From assembly GCA_023388955.1 (NCBI GenBank), contig JAEWFH010000014.1:1-19011 (forward strand): a DNA stretch of 19,011 bases. The letters run 5' to 3'. The number at the start of each line of letters is the position of its first letter. The stretch's first letter is position 1. The DNA comes from Pseudomonadota bacterium. Lineage in GTDB: Bacteria > Pseudomonadota > Gammaproteobacteria > Xanthomonadales > Xanthomonadaceae. Shown here one piece after another: positions 1-7,413 of this stretch. The notes beneath the pieces were generated by a model, which saw nothing but the letters and a program-made list of their open reading frames with translations, had not been told where the DNA came from and searched no databases. The translations under genes and the position numbers were made by a program.

Positions 1-119
1 CCGAGCGGCGCGCGCAGCGCCAGGCGATGGCCGGCATAGCCCGCGATCGACAGTTGCATGGCCGCGACCGGGGGCATCGAATCATAGTGTTGCTGCAGGT
101 GTTCCAGTGCCGTGTCCAT
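1..119 (-). CDS. YiiD_C-type thioesterase domain protein, N-terminal part (truncated by window edge)
   Basis: Only the first 39 codons are visible, reading leftward out of the window. The translation begins MDTALEHLQQHYDSMPPVA and continues with MQLSIAGYAGHRLALRAPL. The pattern of a short helix, 'HYD.MPPVAAM', then an amphipathic strand and 'LAL.APL' resembles the start of stand-alone YiiD C-terminal-domain (hot-dog fold) putative thioesterases of Xanthomonadaceae. I know these by pattern and cannot confirm the catalytic part, which lies outside. The start ATG is at 119-117. It is divergent from hemD across a 54-bp gap that must hold both promoters. A hydrolase acting on acyl thioesters is the family expectation; the substrate is unknown. 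Confidence 0.6.
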   Translation of the reverse strand, partial: MDTALEHLQQHYDSMPPVAAMQLSIAGYAGHRLALRAPL

Positions 120-173
120 CGGTCGTCCCGCCTCCCGGATGCAGGGGGCGATGGCTCGTGCGAAGCTGGCCCG

Positions 174-1061
174 ATGCACAGCCGCACGCCCCGCCCCGAT
201 TCGCCCCGATGGTACGTGATCTCCCTGCGGCCCATGGGCCAGCACGGGCCGATGCGGCGCGCAGCGGCGAGGCACGGCGCCGGCGTGCTGGCGCTGTCGC
301 CGTGGTCGATCGAGCCGCTCGACGATCCGCAGGCGCGCGCGATGCTGGCGGCCGCACTGGAGGCCCCGGTGGTGGTGTTCACCAGTCCCGCGGCAGCCAC
401 CTCGGCGGCCGCGCTGCAACCCCTGCGGCGACGGCCCGAACAGGACTGGCTCGCAGTCGGTGCCGGGACCGCGGCGGTGCTGCACCGGTCCGGCGTCGCA
501 GGTGTGGAATCGCCCATCCGCATGGACAGCGAGGGACTGCTCGCGATGCCCGCGTTGCAGCGGCTGGCCGGGCGACGACTGGGCCTGGTCACCGCACCGG
601 GCGGGCGCGGCACGCTGGTGCCGGCCTTCGAGGCACGCGGCGCCCTGGTGTTACGTGCCGACGTCTACCAGCGGGTCCCGCGACCGGTATCGCGCCGCCA
701 GCTGGCGCGCCTGCACAGGCTGCAGGCGCCGGCGGTGTTGGCGGTCTCCAGCGGCGAGGCACTGCAGCGGGTCACCGCGGCCGTGGATGCCACCAGCCTG
801 GCCCGGCTGCAGGCCCTGGACGTGGTGGTGGCCAGTGACAGGCTCGGGGCACTCGCCACCGAGCTGGGCTTCGATCGCATCCACCGCGCCGCCACGGCCC
901 GTCCCGCCGACCTGCTGGCGGCGGCGGCAGCACTGCCGGCTTCACCGGCGTTTGCGCATGCGCCGGGCAGACTCCCCGACGCAGCGGAGGGCAACGGCTC
1001 CCCGCCCGGCTCCACCCGGGCCACGTGCCCACCGTCCGGCCACCCTGGAGATTCCCGATGA
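174..1061 (+). CDS. hemD: Uroporphyrinogen-III synthase
   Basis: This 295-residue cytoplasmic protein should cyclise hydroxymethylbilane to uroporphyrinogen III, the branch-point step of haem, sirohaem and cobalamin synthesis. Visible HemD landmarks are 'YVISLRP' near residue 14, 'VVFTSPAAA' (67-75), 'VGAGTA' (95-100), 'SEGLL' (119-123), 'LVTAPGGRGTL' (138-148) and 'VSSGEAL' (191-197). These fit the two-domain alternating fold, in which a Tyr (here probably Y165) sits near the active site. The frame is open further upstream, but that part overlaps the divergent thioesterase gene, so the ATG at 174 is preferred. Residues from about 250 on form a Pro/Gly/Ala-rich tail that makes the protein about 45 residues longer than the usual ~250. 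The stop overlaps the hemY start (ATGA), so the two are translationally coupled. Confidence 0.88.
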   Translation: MHSRTPRPDSPRWYVISLRPMGQHGPMRRAAARHGAGVLALSPWSIEPLDDPQARAMLAAALEAPVVVFTSPAAATSAAALQPLRRRPEQDWLAVGAGTAAVLHRSGVAGVESPIRMDSEGLLAMPALQRLAGRRLGLVTAPGGRGTLVPAFEARGALVLRADVYQRVPRPVSRRQLARLHRLQAPAVLAVSSGEALQRVTAAVDATSLARLQALDVVVASDRLGALATELGFDRIHRAATARPADLLAAAAALPASPAFAHAPGRLPDAAEGNGSPPGSTRATCPPSGHPGDSR

Positions 1062-2338
1062 AGCTGTTCCGCAACCTCCTGTTCTGGATCGTGCTCGCAT
1101 TGCTGGGCGCACTGATCGCCCAGGTGCTGGTACAGGACCCGGGCTACGTTCTGGTCCGCTTCCGCGGCATGGACTACACGACCACGCTTGCCGTCGTGGT
1201 GCTGGTTGCGGCCGGCGTGCTGGTCGCCCTGTGGCTGTTGTGGAAGCTGGTCACCGTGCCGGTGCTGGGCCTGCGCCGGCGCCGCCGCCGGGCGGCCCGC
1301 ACCCGGCTGTACGACGGACTGGAAGCCTACGAACTCGGCCAGTGGGAACGCGCCGCGCAGCGCCTGGACGAGGCCGCCCGCTCGCCGGTCGTGGCCAGCG
1401 ACGGCAGCGCCCGGCTGGCCCATGTCGCCGCCGCGCGCGCCGCGATGGCCACTGGCGATCGCGCCCGCCTGGACCGGCACCTGGCCGCGCTGGACGCCCA
1501 TCCCGCCGAGCGTGCGGTGCTGCGGGCCGAAGCCGCCCTGGGCGACGGCCACGCCGAAGAAGCGCTGCGGCTGCTGGACGAGCCCGCGGCACAGCCGCTG
1601 CCGCCCCACGGCCTGGCGCTGCGGGTACGTGCGCTAGAGGTCACCGGGCGCGCCGACGAGGCCTACGGGATGCTCGGCGCACTGCGCAGCCAACATGCCC
1701 TGCCGCCGTCGGAACTCGACCGCCTGCAGGCACGCTGGGCCAGGCAGGCCCTGCAACAGGCCGAAGACGCCAACAGCCTCGCCGACCGCTGGGAAGCAAT
1801 CCCCGAAGGAGCGCGCCGGGACCCGGCGATCGTCGCCGCCTACGCCAGCCGCGCCGCCGACCTGCGCTGGGAGGACGCCGCCACCGGCAGCATCGAGCGT
1901 GCGCTCGATGCCGGGTGGGACGAGTCCCTGGTGGGCCTGTACGGGCGGCTGCCAGTCGGCCGCCTGGAGGCGCGCCAGGAACGGGTGGCGAAGTGGGCAC
2001 GCGAGCATCCCGACAGTCCGGGCGTGCTGCTGGCCCGGGCGCGCCTGGCACGTGCCAGTGGCCAGTGGCCGGAGGCCGAGGAGCACGCCCGCGCGGCGCT
2101 GGCCCGGGGTGCCGGCCCGGAGGCCTGGGAAGAGCTCGGCCACGCCCGGGCCCAGGCCGGTGATGAGCGCCATGCCCGCATTGCCTACGCCAACGCCCTG
2201 CAGGCCGCACGCGGCGAACCGGTCAGCGCCCTGCCGGAGGATCCGCCGGTCGCCACGCGCGAGCCCGCCCCGCTCCCCGCCGCGGACCCGCGCGACGACC
2301 ACGGCCTGCCGCGTGCCCCGGACGGAGGCATCGGCTAG
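1058..2338 (+). CDS. hemY: HemY-type haem biosynthesis-associated inner-membrane TPR protein
   Basis: A 426-residue protein with two N-terminal membrane segments (about 6-25 and 43-64) separated by 'VQDPGYVLVRFRGMDYTT', the recognisable HemY_N signature. A basic stretch (RRRRRR, 73-78) follows, then a long alanine/leucine-rich helical region of TPR-like repeats facing the cytoplasm or periplasm. In proteobacteria this gene follows hemD (often in hemCDXY). It is not the Bacillus HemY protoporphyrinogen oxidase despite the name, and its exact biochemical role is unclear. The start ATG at 1058 overlaps the hemD stop and has CTGGAG a few bases upstream. The C-terminus is a Pro/Asp-rich tail ending at TAG. 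Confidence 0.88.
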   Translation: MKLFRNLLFWIVLALLGALIAQVLVQDPGYVLVRFRGMDYTTTLAVVVLVAAGVLVALWLLWKLVTVPVLGLRRRRRRAARTRLYDGLEAYELGQWERAAQRLDEAARSPVVASDGSARLAHVAAARAAMATGDRARLDRHLAALDAHPAERAVLRAEAALGDGHAEEALRLLDEPAAQPLPPHGLALRVRALEVTGRADEAYGMLGALRSQHALPPSELDRLQARWARQALQQAEDANSLADRWEAIPEGARRDPAIVAAYASRAADLRWEDAATGSIERALDAGWDESLVGLYGRLPVGRLEARQERVAKWAREHPDSPGVLLARARLARASGQWPEAEEHARAALARGAGPEAWEELGHARAQAGDERHARIAYANALQAARGEPVSALPEDPPVATREPAPLPAADPRDDHGLPRAPDGGIG

Positions 2339-2371
2339 GATCGCCCCACCGACGCAACGCAACGGATTGCC

Positions 2372-3397
2372 ATGCAGGAGCTGGACGCACTGCTCGAGCC
2401 GGTCGACGGCCCGGGCCCGGGCGGGGAGGACCTCTCGTTCTCCCTGGAATACGACGCCATCGCCGAGGCGCGCCGCGCCGACGACCCCTCGCTGGAACAG
2501 GGCGAGTGGCTTACCGACCTCAAGCAGTCCGACTGGCCGGCCGTGGAGCGGCTCACCGCCGGGCTGCTGGCGTCACGCAGCAAGGACCTGCGGCTGGCCG
2601 GCTGGTGGGCCGAGGCCCAGGCGCACAACCATGGCTTCGAAGGGCTGGCGCGCGGCTACCGGCTGGTGGCCGGATTGTGCGATGCCTACTGGGATGGTCT
2701 GCACCCGCTGGCCGAGGACGGCGACCAGGAACAGCGCATCGGCAACCTCGCCTGGCTGATCACCCATTCCGCGCGTTGGCTGCGCGAGCTGCCGCTGATG
2801 GACTCCCCGCGCGGCCGCTGGGGACTGGCGGCAATCGAAGCGGCGGCCTCGCGCGGGCCGGATGCGGACGGCCCCGACAGCGCCACCATCGAGGCCGCCC
2901 GACGCGACACCGCGCACGCTTTCTACGCACGCCTGGTGGAGCGGCTGGACGAATGTGCCGCCGCACTGGCCGCCCTGGAGACCGCCGTGGATGCCCGCCT
3001 GGGCATGGACGGACCAAGCTTCGCCTCGCTGCGCGACACCCTCGGGCACGTCCACAACGCCGGGCGCCGCTTCGCGCGCGAAGCGGGCGTCCTGCTCGAC
3101 GGCGAGGCGCCCGCACCCGTGGACGCGCCGGAGCCGGGCCTGCCCGCTGCGTCCCCGGCCACGGCGCCCGCCGGCCCCGTCGCCAGCCGCCGCGAGGCGA
3201 TCGCCCGCCTGCGCGAGGTCGCCGACTGGTTCCGCCGCAACGAGCCACACAGCCCGGTCGCCTATCTGGCCGACAAGGCCGCGCACTGGGGCGAGATGCC
3301 CCTGCACGTGTGGCTGCGCCGGGTGGTCAAGGACCACTCGACGCTGGAGCAGCTGGAGGACCTGCTCGACAGCGCCGACCCGGGGGCAGCGGACTGA
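2372..3397 (+). CDS. tssA: TssA-like (ImpA N-terminal domain) type VI secretion protein, isolated gene
   Basis: A 341-residue protein with the ImpA_N signature: 'GGEDLSFSLEYD' (17-28), then 'SKDLRLAGWWAEA' (70-82), 'GFEGLARGYRL' (88-98) and 'YWDGLHPL' (106-113). After an Ala/Pro linker (about 245-270) the C-terminal part has 'SRREAIARLREVADWFRR' (272-289) and 'EPHSPVAYLADKA' (291-303), typical of the helical C-terminus of the shorter TssA class. TssA proteins act as a cytoplasmic baseplate/sheath cap that organises T6SS tail assembly. No other tss gene is in the window, and the neighbours are hemY and xth, so the T6SS link may be by trans-acting partners or lost. It starts 33 bp after hemY; the Shine-Dalgarno is weak. 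TAGGAT at 2336-2341 could be a -10 box. Confidence 0.8.
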   Translation: MQELDALLEPVDGPGPGGEDLSFSLEYDAIAEARRADDPSLEQGEWLTDLKQSDWPAVERLTAGLLASRSKDLRLAGWWAEAQAHNHGFEGLARGYRLVAGLCDAYWDGLHPLAEDGDQEQRIGNLAWLITHSARWLRELPLMDSPRGRWGLAAIEAAASRGPDADGPDSATIEAARRDTAHAFYARLVERLDECAAALAALETAVDARLGMDGPSFASLRDTLGHVHNAGRRFAREAGVLLDGEAPAPVDAPEPGLPAASPATAPAGPVASRREAIARLREVADWFRRNEPHSPVAYLADKAAHWGEMPLHVWLRRVVKDHSTLEQLEDLLDSADPGAAD

Positions 3398-3406
3398 AGG
3401 CGCGGC

Positions 3407-3412
3407 TAGACT
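3407..3412 (+). promoter_or_regulatory. Possible -10 box (TAGACT) just upstream of xth
   Basis: TAGACT lies only 6 bases before the xth ATG, so transcription starting 6-7 bases downstream would begin at the start codon and give a leaderless mRNA. No convincing -35 box is seen. There is also no Shine-Dalgarno sequence close to the ATG, which fits but does not prove this reading. Confidence 0.25.
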
Positions 3413-3418
3413 GGCGCG

Positions 3419-4192
3419 ATGAAGATCGCCTCCTGGAACGTCAACTCCCTCAACGTACGCTTGCCCCACCTGCTGCAGTGGCTGGAGACCGCCGCCCCCG
3501 ACGTGGTCGGCCTGCAGGAAACCAAGCTGGTGGACGAGCGCTTCCCCGCCGAAGCCTTGGCCGAAGCCGGCTACCACAGCGTGTTCAGTGGTCAGAAGAC
3601 CTACAACGGCGTGGCCATCCTGGGCCGGGAGGCCCCGCTGGACGTGCAGGCGGGGATCCCGGGGTTCGAGGACGACCAGAAGCGCGTGATCGCCGCGACC
3701 GTTGGCGGCATCCGCATCGTCAACCTGTACGTGGTCAACGGCCAGTCGGTGGGCAGCGACAAGTACGAATACAAGCTGCGCTGGCTGGCGGCGGTGCAGG
3801 ACTGGCTGGCCGCGGAGCTGCAGCGCCACCCGGAGCTGGTGGTGCTGGGTGACTTCAACATCGCCCCGGACGAGCGCGACGTGCACGACCCGGAGGTCTG
3901 GCACGACGGCCACATCCTGACTTCCACGCTGGAGCGGGAAGCCCTGCAGCGCCTGCTCGGCCTGGGCCTGCACGACGCTTTCCGCCTGCACCATCAGGAG
4001 GGGGGCGTGTTCAGCTGGTGGGACTACCGGCAGGCGGCGTTCCGGCGCGACCTGGGCCTGCGGATCGACCTCACCCTGGTGTCGGACGCGTTGCGCACGC
4101 GATCCATTGATGCCGGAATCGACCGCGAGCCACGCACCCTGGACCGGCCGAGCGACCATGCCCCGGCCTGGGTACAACTGGCCTCTGACTGA
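3419..4192 (+). CDS. xth: Exodeoxyribonuclease III
   Basis: A 257-residue Mg-dependent 3'-5' exonuclease and AP endonuclease of the exonuclease III/EEP family, acting in base excision repair. All core motifs are visible: 'WNVNSL' (6-11), 'LQETK' with metal ligand E34 (32-36), 'YNGVAIL' (62-68), 'LGDFNIAP' with D145/N147 (143-150), 'FSWWDYR' (198-204), 'LRIDLTL' with D217 (214-220) and 'SDHAP' with H247 (245-249). Length is normal for the family. It lies 21 bp downstream of tssA on the same strand and is followed by a strong terminator shared with the convergent gene. Confidence 0.96.
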   Translation: MKIASWNVNSLNVRLPHLLQWLETAAPDVVGLQETKLVDERFPAEALAEAGYHSVFSGQKTYNGVAILGREAPLDVQAGIPGFEDDQKRVIAATVGGIRIVNLYVVNGQSVGSDKYEYKLRWLAAVQDWLAAELQRHPELVVLGDFNIAPDERDVHDPEVWHDGHILTSTLEREALQRLLGLGLHDAFRLHHQEGGVFSWWDYRQAAFRRDLGLRIDLTLVSDALRTRSIDAGIDREPRTLDRPSDHAPAWVQLASD

Positions 4193-4225
4193 CGCGGCAT
4201 CCTCCGGGACGTCCGGTCGCATATG

Positions 4226-4256
4226 AAAAAAGCCCGGGACATGCCCGGGCTTTTTT
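4226..4256. terminator. Bidirectional rho-independent terminator between xth and the GlsB-type gene
   Basis: A 7-bp perfect GC stem (GCCCGGG at 4232-4238 with CCCGGGC at 4244-4250, loop ACATG) is flanked by AAAAAA (4226-4231) and TTTTTT (4251-4256). The A and T tracts pair as well and make the element symmetrical, so it can stop transcription from both convergent genes. Confidence 0.92.
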
Positions 4257-4277
4257 CTTGCTCACGCAGCAGGCCGG

Positions 4278-4550
4278 TCAGCGGACCCGGCCACGGCGGA
4301 ACAGGTTGACGATCGCCAGCAGCACGATCGCGCCGATCAGCGAGATCAGGATGCTGGTGAAGCTGATGCCGTCGTTGATCGTGCCACCGCCGATACCAAG
4401 CAGGCCGGCCAGCCAGCCGCCCAGCAGCGCGCCGACGATGCCGACGATCACGTTGAGGAAGACCCCCTGCTGGGCGTCGGTCTTCATGATGAGGCTGGCG
4501 ATCCAGCCGATGATGCCGCCGATAATCAGCCAGATGATGAAACTGATCAT
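4278..4550 (-). CDS. GlsB/YeaQ/YmgE family small membrane protein
   Basis: A 90-residue hydrophobic protein with three predicted membrane helices (about 4-22, 30-52 and 64-83) and a basic C-terminus (RRGRVR). The Gly-rich first helix 'IIGGIIGWIASLIM' and 'IVGIVGALLGGWLAGLLGI' are characteristic of the transglycosylase-associated/GlsB-YeaQ-YmgE family, which is often stress-induced; no enzymatic activity is established. A very good ribosome site, AGGAG, lies about 7 bases before the ATG. The gene is convergent with xth. The 121 bp between its start and the AMP-ligase stop must hold its promoter or a read-through junction; I see no confident sigma-70 boxes or terminator there. Confidence 0.9.
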   Translation of the reverse strand: MISFIIWLIIGGIIGWIASLIMKTDAQQGVFLNVIVGIVGALLGGWLAGLLGIGGGTINDGISFTSILISLIGAIVLLAIVNLFRRGRVR

Positions 4551-4671
4551 GCTGTTCTCCTTCGTCCGTCGGGTAGTGGATAGCGCAAACCCCTGACTGC
4601 GGGGGCGGGATCAGTCTGTTTGGGCTTGCGTGACGGCAACGTTTGTGCTGAACGGGCGGCAGCGTCCCTGT

Positions 4672-6012
4672 TCAGTGGAGAAGCGCGAGTACTTCCGCGC
4701 GGGGCAGCTTGCCGCTTGCTTCGCGGGGCATGGACTCCACCAGCCGCAACCGCCGCGGCAGGAACACCGGATCGACGTGCTGTTTCAGCGCGGCCAGCAC
4801 CTCCCCGGCGCGGCAGCCCGGGGCGACCGCCACCGCCGCGATCCGGCGCACGCCGGACGGGTCCGGGTCGAGTTGCACCACCGCCCCATCCCGCACCCCT
4901 GGAACCTCCAGCAGGTGGCGCGTGAGCTCGGCCAGCGAAGCACGCTTGCCGGCGATTTCCAGCAGGTCGGCCTGGCGGCCGCGCAGTTCGAAGCGGCCAT
5001 CGGGATGCAGCTCGAACAGGTCGGCCAGCGGCACCGGCCGCGGCAGGTGCGGCGCATGCACCAGGGTGCCGTCCGGGCGGGGGGCCAGGCGGACCCCGGG
5101 CAGCGGGGTCCAGGCCGGCTCGCAGGCGGTGCGGCGGCGTGCGAACACGCAGGTTTCGGTCGAACCGAACACCTCGCGTACTTCGCACCCGAACCGCGCC
5201 TCGGCGGCCGCCGCCAGTTCGCGTGGCAGCGGTGCAGTCGCCGAGACGATGCCGGCCATCGGCGGCAGGCGGACGCCGGACTCGACCAGCGCGCGCAGGT
5301 GGACCGGGGTGGTGGCCAGCAACGCCGGCGCCGGCGCATCGGCGAGCGCGCCGGCCACCTCCAGCGGGAAGAACGGGCGCGCCACGTGCACCGCCACCGG
5401 GCCCAGCAGCGGCAACAGCACCGACATCTCCATGCCGTACATGTGTTGCGGCGGCACCGTCGCTACCAGCCAGCTGCCATCCGGATCCAGCAGACCCTCG
5501 AGCGCGGCCAGATTCTGGACGGTGCTGGTGGTGAAGGAATCCCAGTATTTGTCGTGGGCACCCGGTTGGCCGGTGCTGCCGGAGGTGAAGCCGATCGCCA
5601 CCCGGGCAGCGGCGTCGATCAGCGGGGCCTCGCCTTCCGCCTCGGGAAGCCGCGCCGGCAGGCAGTGGAAACGCGGGGGCTGGGGCGCCAGCGGGCCATC
5701 GCCCAGACAATAGCTGTCGGGGTATGCGGCCTGCACCGCGCGTACCGTGGCCGAGGCACGGGAGGACGGCAGCAGCGTCACCTGGCCCCGGACCGCCGCC
5801 GCACAGAAGGCGACCAGGAAGCGATAGCGGTCCTCGCACAGGTTCACCACCGCGGTGGACGAGGGCAGGCGGTGTGCAACGCCGAGCACCTGCCGGACGA
5901 ACCGGGAACGGCGGACCACGCCCTCGGGTCCGAAGGCGAACGGACGGTCCGGATCGCCGGCCACCAGGGCACTGGAGACGCGACCGCGGATTGATTCGAC
6001 GACTGCTGACAT
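4672..6012 (-). CDS. AMP-dependent acyl/aryl carboxylate ligase (ANL superfamily; xanthomonadin/aryl-polyene type)
   Basis: A 446-residue adenylate-forming enzyme. The phosphate-binding motif is 'GFTSGSTGQPG' (141-151), the A5 motif 'VFGSTET' (281-287), and the hinge/A8 region 'GRQADLLEIAGKR' (345-357). The C-terminal catalytic lysine is in 'ASGKLPR' (K435). It would activate a carboxylic acid with ATP and pass it to CoA or an acyl carrier protein. The protein is shorter than typical CoA ligases (~500-560), as in ligases of aryl-polyene/xanthomonadin clusters, where the proposed substrate is a hydroxybenzoate starter; that substrate assignment is inference from resemblance. The motif has QPGAHDK where most members have PKG. 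It is divergent from a PPTase gene, which supports a carrier-protein role. The start has AGGAG about 13 bases upstream. Confidence 0.78.
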   Translation of the reverse strand: MSAVVESIRGRVSSALVAGDPDRPFAFGPEGVVRRSRFVRQVLGVAHRLPSSTAVVNLCEDRYRFLVAFCAAAVRGQVTLLPSSRASATVRAVQAAYPDSYCLGDGPLAPQPPRFHCLPARLPEAEGEAPLIDAAARVAIGFTSGSTGQPGAHDKYWDSFTTSTVQNLAALEGLLDPDGSWLVATVPPQHMYGMEMSVLLPLLGPVAVHVARPFFPLEVAGALADAPAPALLATTPVHLRALVESGVRLPPMAGIVSATAPLPRELAAAAEARFGCEVREVFGSTETCVFARRRTACEPAWTPLPGVRLAPRPDGTLVHAPHLPRPVPLADLFELHPDGRFELRGRQADLLEIAGKRASLAELTRHLLEVPGVRDGAVVQLDPDPSGVRRIAAVAVAPGCRAGEVLAALKQHVDPVFLPRRLRLVESMPREASGKLPRAEVLALLH

Positions 6013-6110
6013 TGCCTGCTGCGGACTCCTGCGGCCGGCGCCGCGCCGGGCTACTTTACGCTGCCGTCATTGCCCGTCGCCACGCGACTGCAGCGAAGCC
6101 GCCCACCTCC
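6013..6110. promoter_or_regulatory. Divergent promoter region between ligase and PPTase genes
   Basis: These 98 bp separate two divergent starts and must carry both promoters. The only AT-rich patch is around 6051-6060: TACTTT on the plus strand (6052-6057) or TAAAGT on the minus strand. Either could be a -10 box; no good -35 matches are seen, so the exact promoters are not resolved. Confidence 0.35.
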
Positions 6111-6737
6111 ATGCCTGCCCCCCCTCCTCCCACGGTCCCGCAATGGGGACTCCTCCCCCTGCCACGTGGCCGGGCCGCCGAGCCGTTCGCCCGCCAGTGG
6201 CTGGCCGACCGGCTCGGGCATGCTCCCGATGCGCTGCGGATCCACCGCAGCCCGCAGGGCCGCCCGATGCTGGAGTCACCGGCCGGGGTGGACTGCAACT
6301 GGAGCCATTCCGGTGACCGGCTGGCGGTGGCCCTGGGCCGGGGCGTGCAGGTCGGGATCGACATCGAACTGGTGCGCCCGCGCCCGCGCGCCCTGGAGCT
6401 GGCCCGACGGTTCTTCGCTCCCGCGGAGGCCGACTGGCTCGCCGCACCGGGGCGGGGCGATCCGGTCCACGACTTCATCCGGCTGTGGTGCGCGAAGGAG
6501 GCCGTGTTGAAGGCGCACGGACGGGGCCTGTCGTTCGGGCTGGAAAAGCTGGAGTTCCGTGCGTCGGGGGGCACACTGCAGCTGGTCTGCTGCGACCCTG
6601 CCCTCGGCGCCCCGGGCGACTGGCAGGTACTCGGGCTGGCGCCGGCCCCCGGTTACCTGGGAGCACTGGCGTGGCGGGCACCGGCGCCGGCCCACGTGCC
6701 GGCCGCCGGGCCGACCGGGCATACTGCGCCGCGATGA
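6111..6737 (+). CDS. Sfp/HetI-type 4'-phosphopantetheinyl transferase
   Basis: A 208-residue enzyme expected to move the phosphopantetheine arm of CoA to a serine of acyl or peptidyl carrier proteins. The key motifs are present: 'NWSHSGD' (63-69), the Mg-binding 'VGIDIELV' (81-88, D83 and E85 region), and 'WCAKEAVLKAHGRGL' (126-140), which is the W-x-x-KEA-x-x-K signature. Both the length and the pair of motifs fit the Sfp group and not the small AcpS group. The frame is open upstream into the ligase region, but the first plausible ATG is at 6111. Its stop overlaps the rsmG start (ATGA). The divergent AMP ligase suggests joint work on a pigment/polyene or other carrier-protein pathway; neither the carrier protein nor a synthase is in the window. 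Confidence 0.9.
   Translation: MPAPPPPTVPQWGLLPLPRGRAAEPFARQWLADRLGHAPDALRIHRSPQGRPMLESPAGVDCNWSHSGDRLAVALGRGVQVGIDIELVRPRPRALELARRFFAPAEADWLAAPGRGDPVHDFIRLWCAKEAVLKAHGRGLSFGLEKLEFRASGGTLQLVCCDPALGAPGDWQVLGLAPAPGYLGALAWRAPAPAHVPAAGPTGHTAPR
6720..6725 (+). promoter_or_regulatory. Possible -10 box (CATACT) just upstream of rsmG
   Basis: CATACT inside the end of the PPTase gene is followed by only 8 bases before the rsmG ATG, so a start from it would give a leaderless or nearly leaderless rsmG transcript. No good -35 box is seen. rsmG may equally be translated by coupling to the PPTase gene. Confidence 0.22.
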
Positions 6738-7396
6738 AACCCGGTCCCCTGCCCCCTGCCGTCGCCGCCCGCCTGGCCTCCGGCCTGGACGCGCTCGGCA
6801 TCGAGCCGGCCGCGCACGCGCCACTGATGGACTACCTGGCGCTGCTGGCGCGCTGGAACCGTACCTACAACCTCACCGCGGTGCGCGACCCGCTGGAGAT
6901 GGTCGACCGGCACCTGCTCGACTCGCTGGCGATGCGGCCGTTCGTGACCCCGCTGGCCGCGTCCGGCGGGCGGCTCGCGGACCTGGGCACGGGCCCCGGC
7001 CTGCCCGGCATTCCCCTGGCGATCGCCTGCCCGGGGCTGCAGGTCACGCTGGTGGAGAGCAACGGCAAGAAGGCACGCTTCCTGCGCGAGGCGGTACGCC
7101 AGCTCGGCCTGGCCTACGTGGACGTGGCCGAACTGCGCATCGAGGCGCTGGACCGCCCGGGAACCTACGCCGCGATCACCGCGCGGGCACTGGCGACGAT
7201 CCCGCTGATCCTGCAGCTGGGCGGCCACCTGCTTGCCCCGGACGGCAGGTTGCTGGCGATGAAGGGCGTCCACCCCGACGAGGAGATCACCGCGCTTCCC
7301 GCCGGCTGGCGCCTGGTCGACTCCCATCGCCTGCAGGTGCCGGGACTGGAGGCGGAACGCCACCTGGTGGTGGTCGAACGCGACGCCGGCGGCTGA
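6734..7396 (+). CDS. rsmG: 16S rRNA (guanine-N7)-methyltransferase RsmG (GidB)
   Basis: A 220-residue Rossmann-fold methyltransferase that uses S-adenosylmethionine to methylate a guanine of the 530 loop of 16S rRNA (G527 in E. coli). Motifs: 'LLARWNRTYNLTAVRD' (37-52), the SAM-binding 'LADLGTGPGLPGIPLA' (81-96), 'LVESNGKKARFL' (106-117) and 'ITARALA' (148-154). Length and motif spacing match the family. The start at 6734 overlaps the PPTase stop and gives the standard N-terminus; the open frame upstream is rejected. Together with parA and parB it forms the classic chromosomal rsmG-parA-parB block usually found close to the replication origin. Confidence 0.96.
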   Translation: MKPGPLPPAVAARLASGLDALGIEPAAHAPLMDYLALLARWNRTYNLTAVRDPLEMVDRHLLDSLAMRPFVTPLAASGGRLADLGTGPGLPGIPLAIACPGLQVTLVESNGKKARFLREAVRQLGLAYVDVAELRIEALDRPGTYAAITARALATIPLILQLGGHLLAPDGRLLAMKGVHPDEEITALPAGWRLVDSHRLQVPGLEAERHLVVVERDAGG

Positions 7397-7413
7397 GCCG
7401 CCGCTCCGCCGGT

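Noticed and set aside
27..173. N-terminal extension of HemD upstream of 174
   Set aside because: It overlaps the divergent thioesterase coding region and has no HemD similarity.
2573..4222. Long antisense open frame opposite tssA and xth
   Set aside because: High-GC codon shadow; the plus-strand genes have clear family motifs and the antisense protein has none.
4551..4671. Possible small gene, terminator or promoter between the ligase and the GlsB-type gene
   Set aside because: No start with coding potential, no GC stem with T tract, and no pair of convincing -35/-10 boxes on the minus strand.
5724..6110. N-terminal extension of the PPTase frame into the ligase gene
   Set aside because: It is antisense to the well-supported ligase; PPTase similarity and normal length begin at the ATG at 6111.
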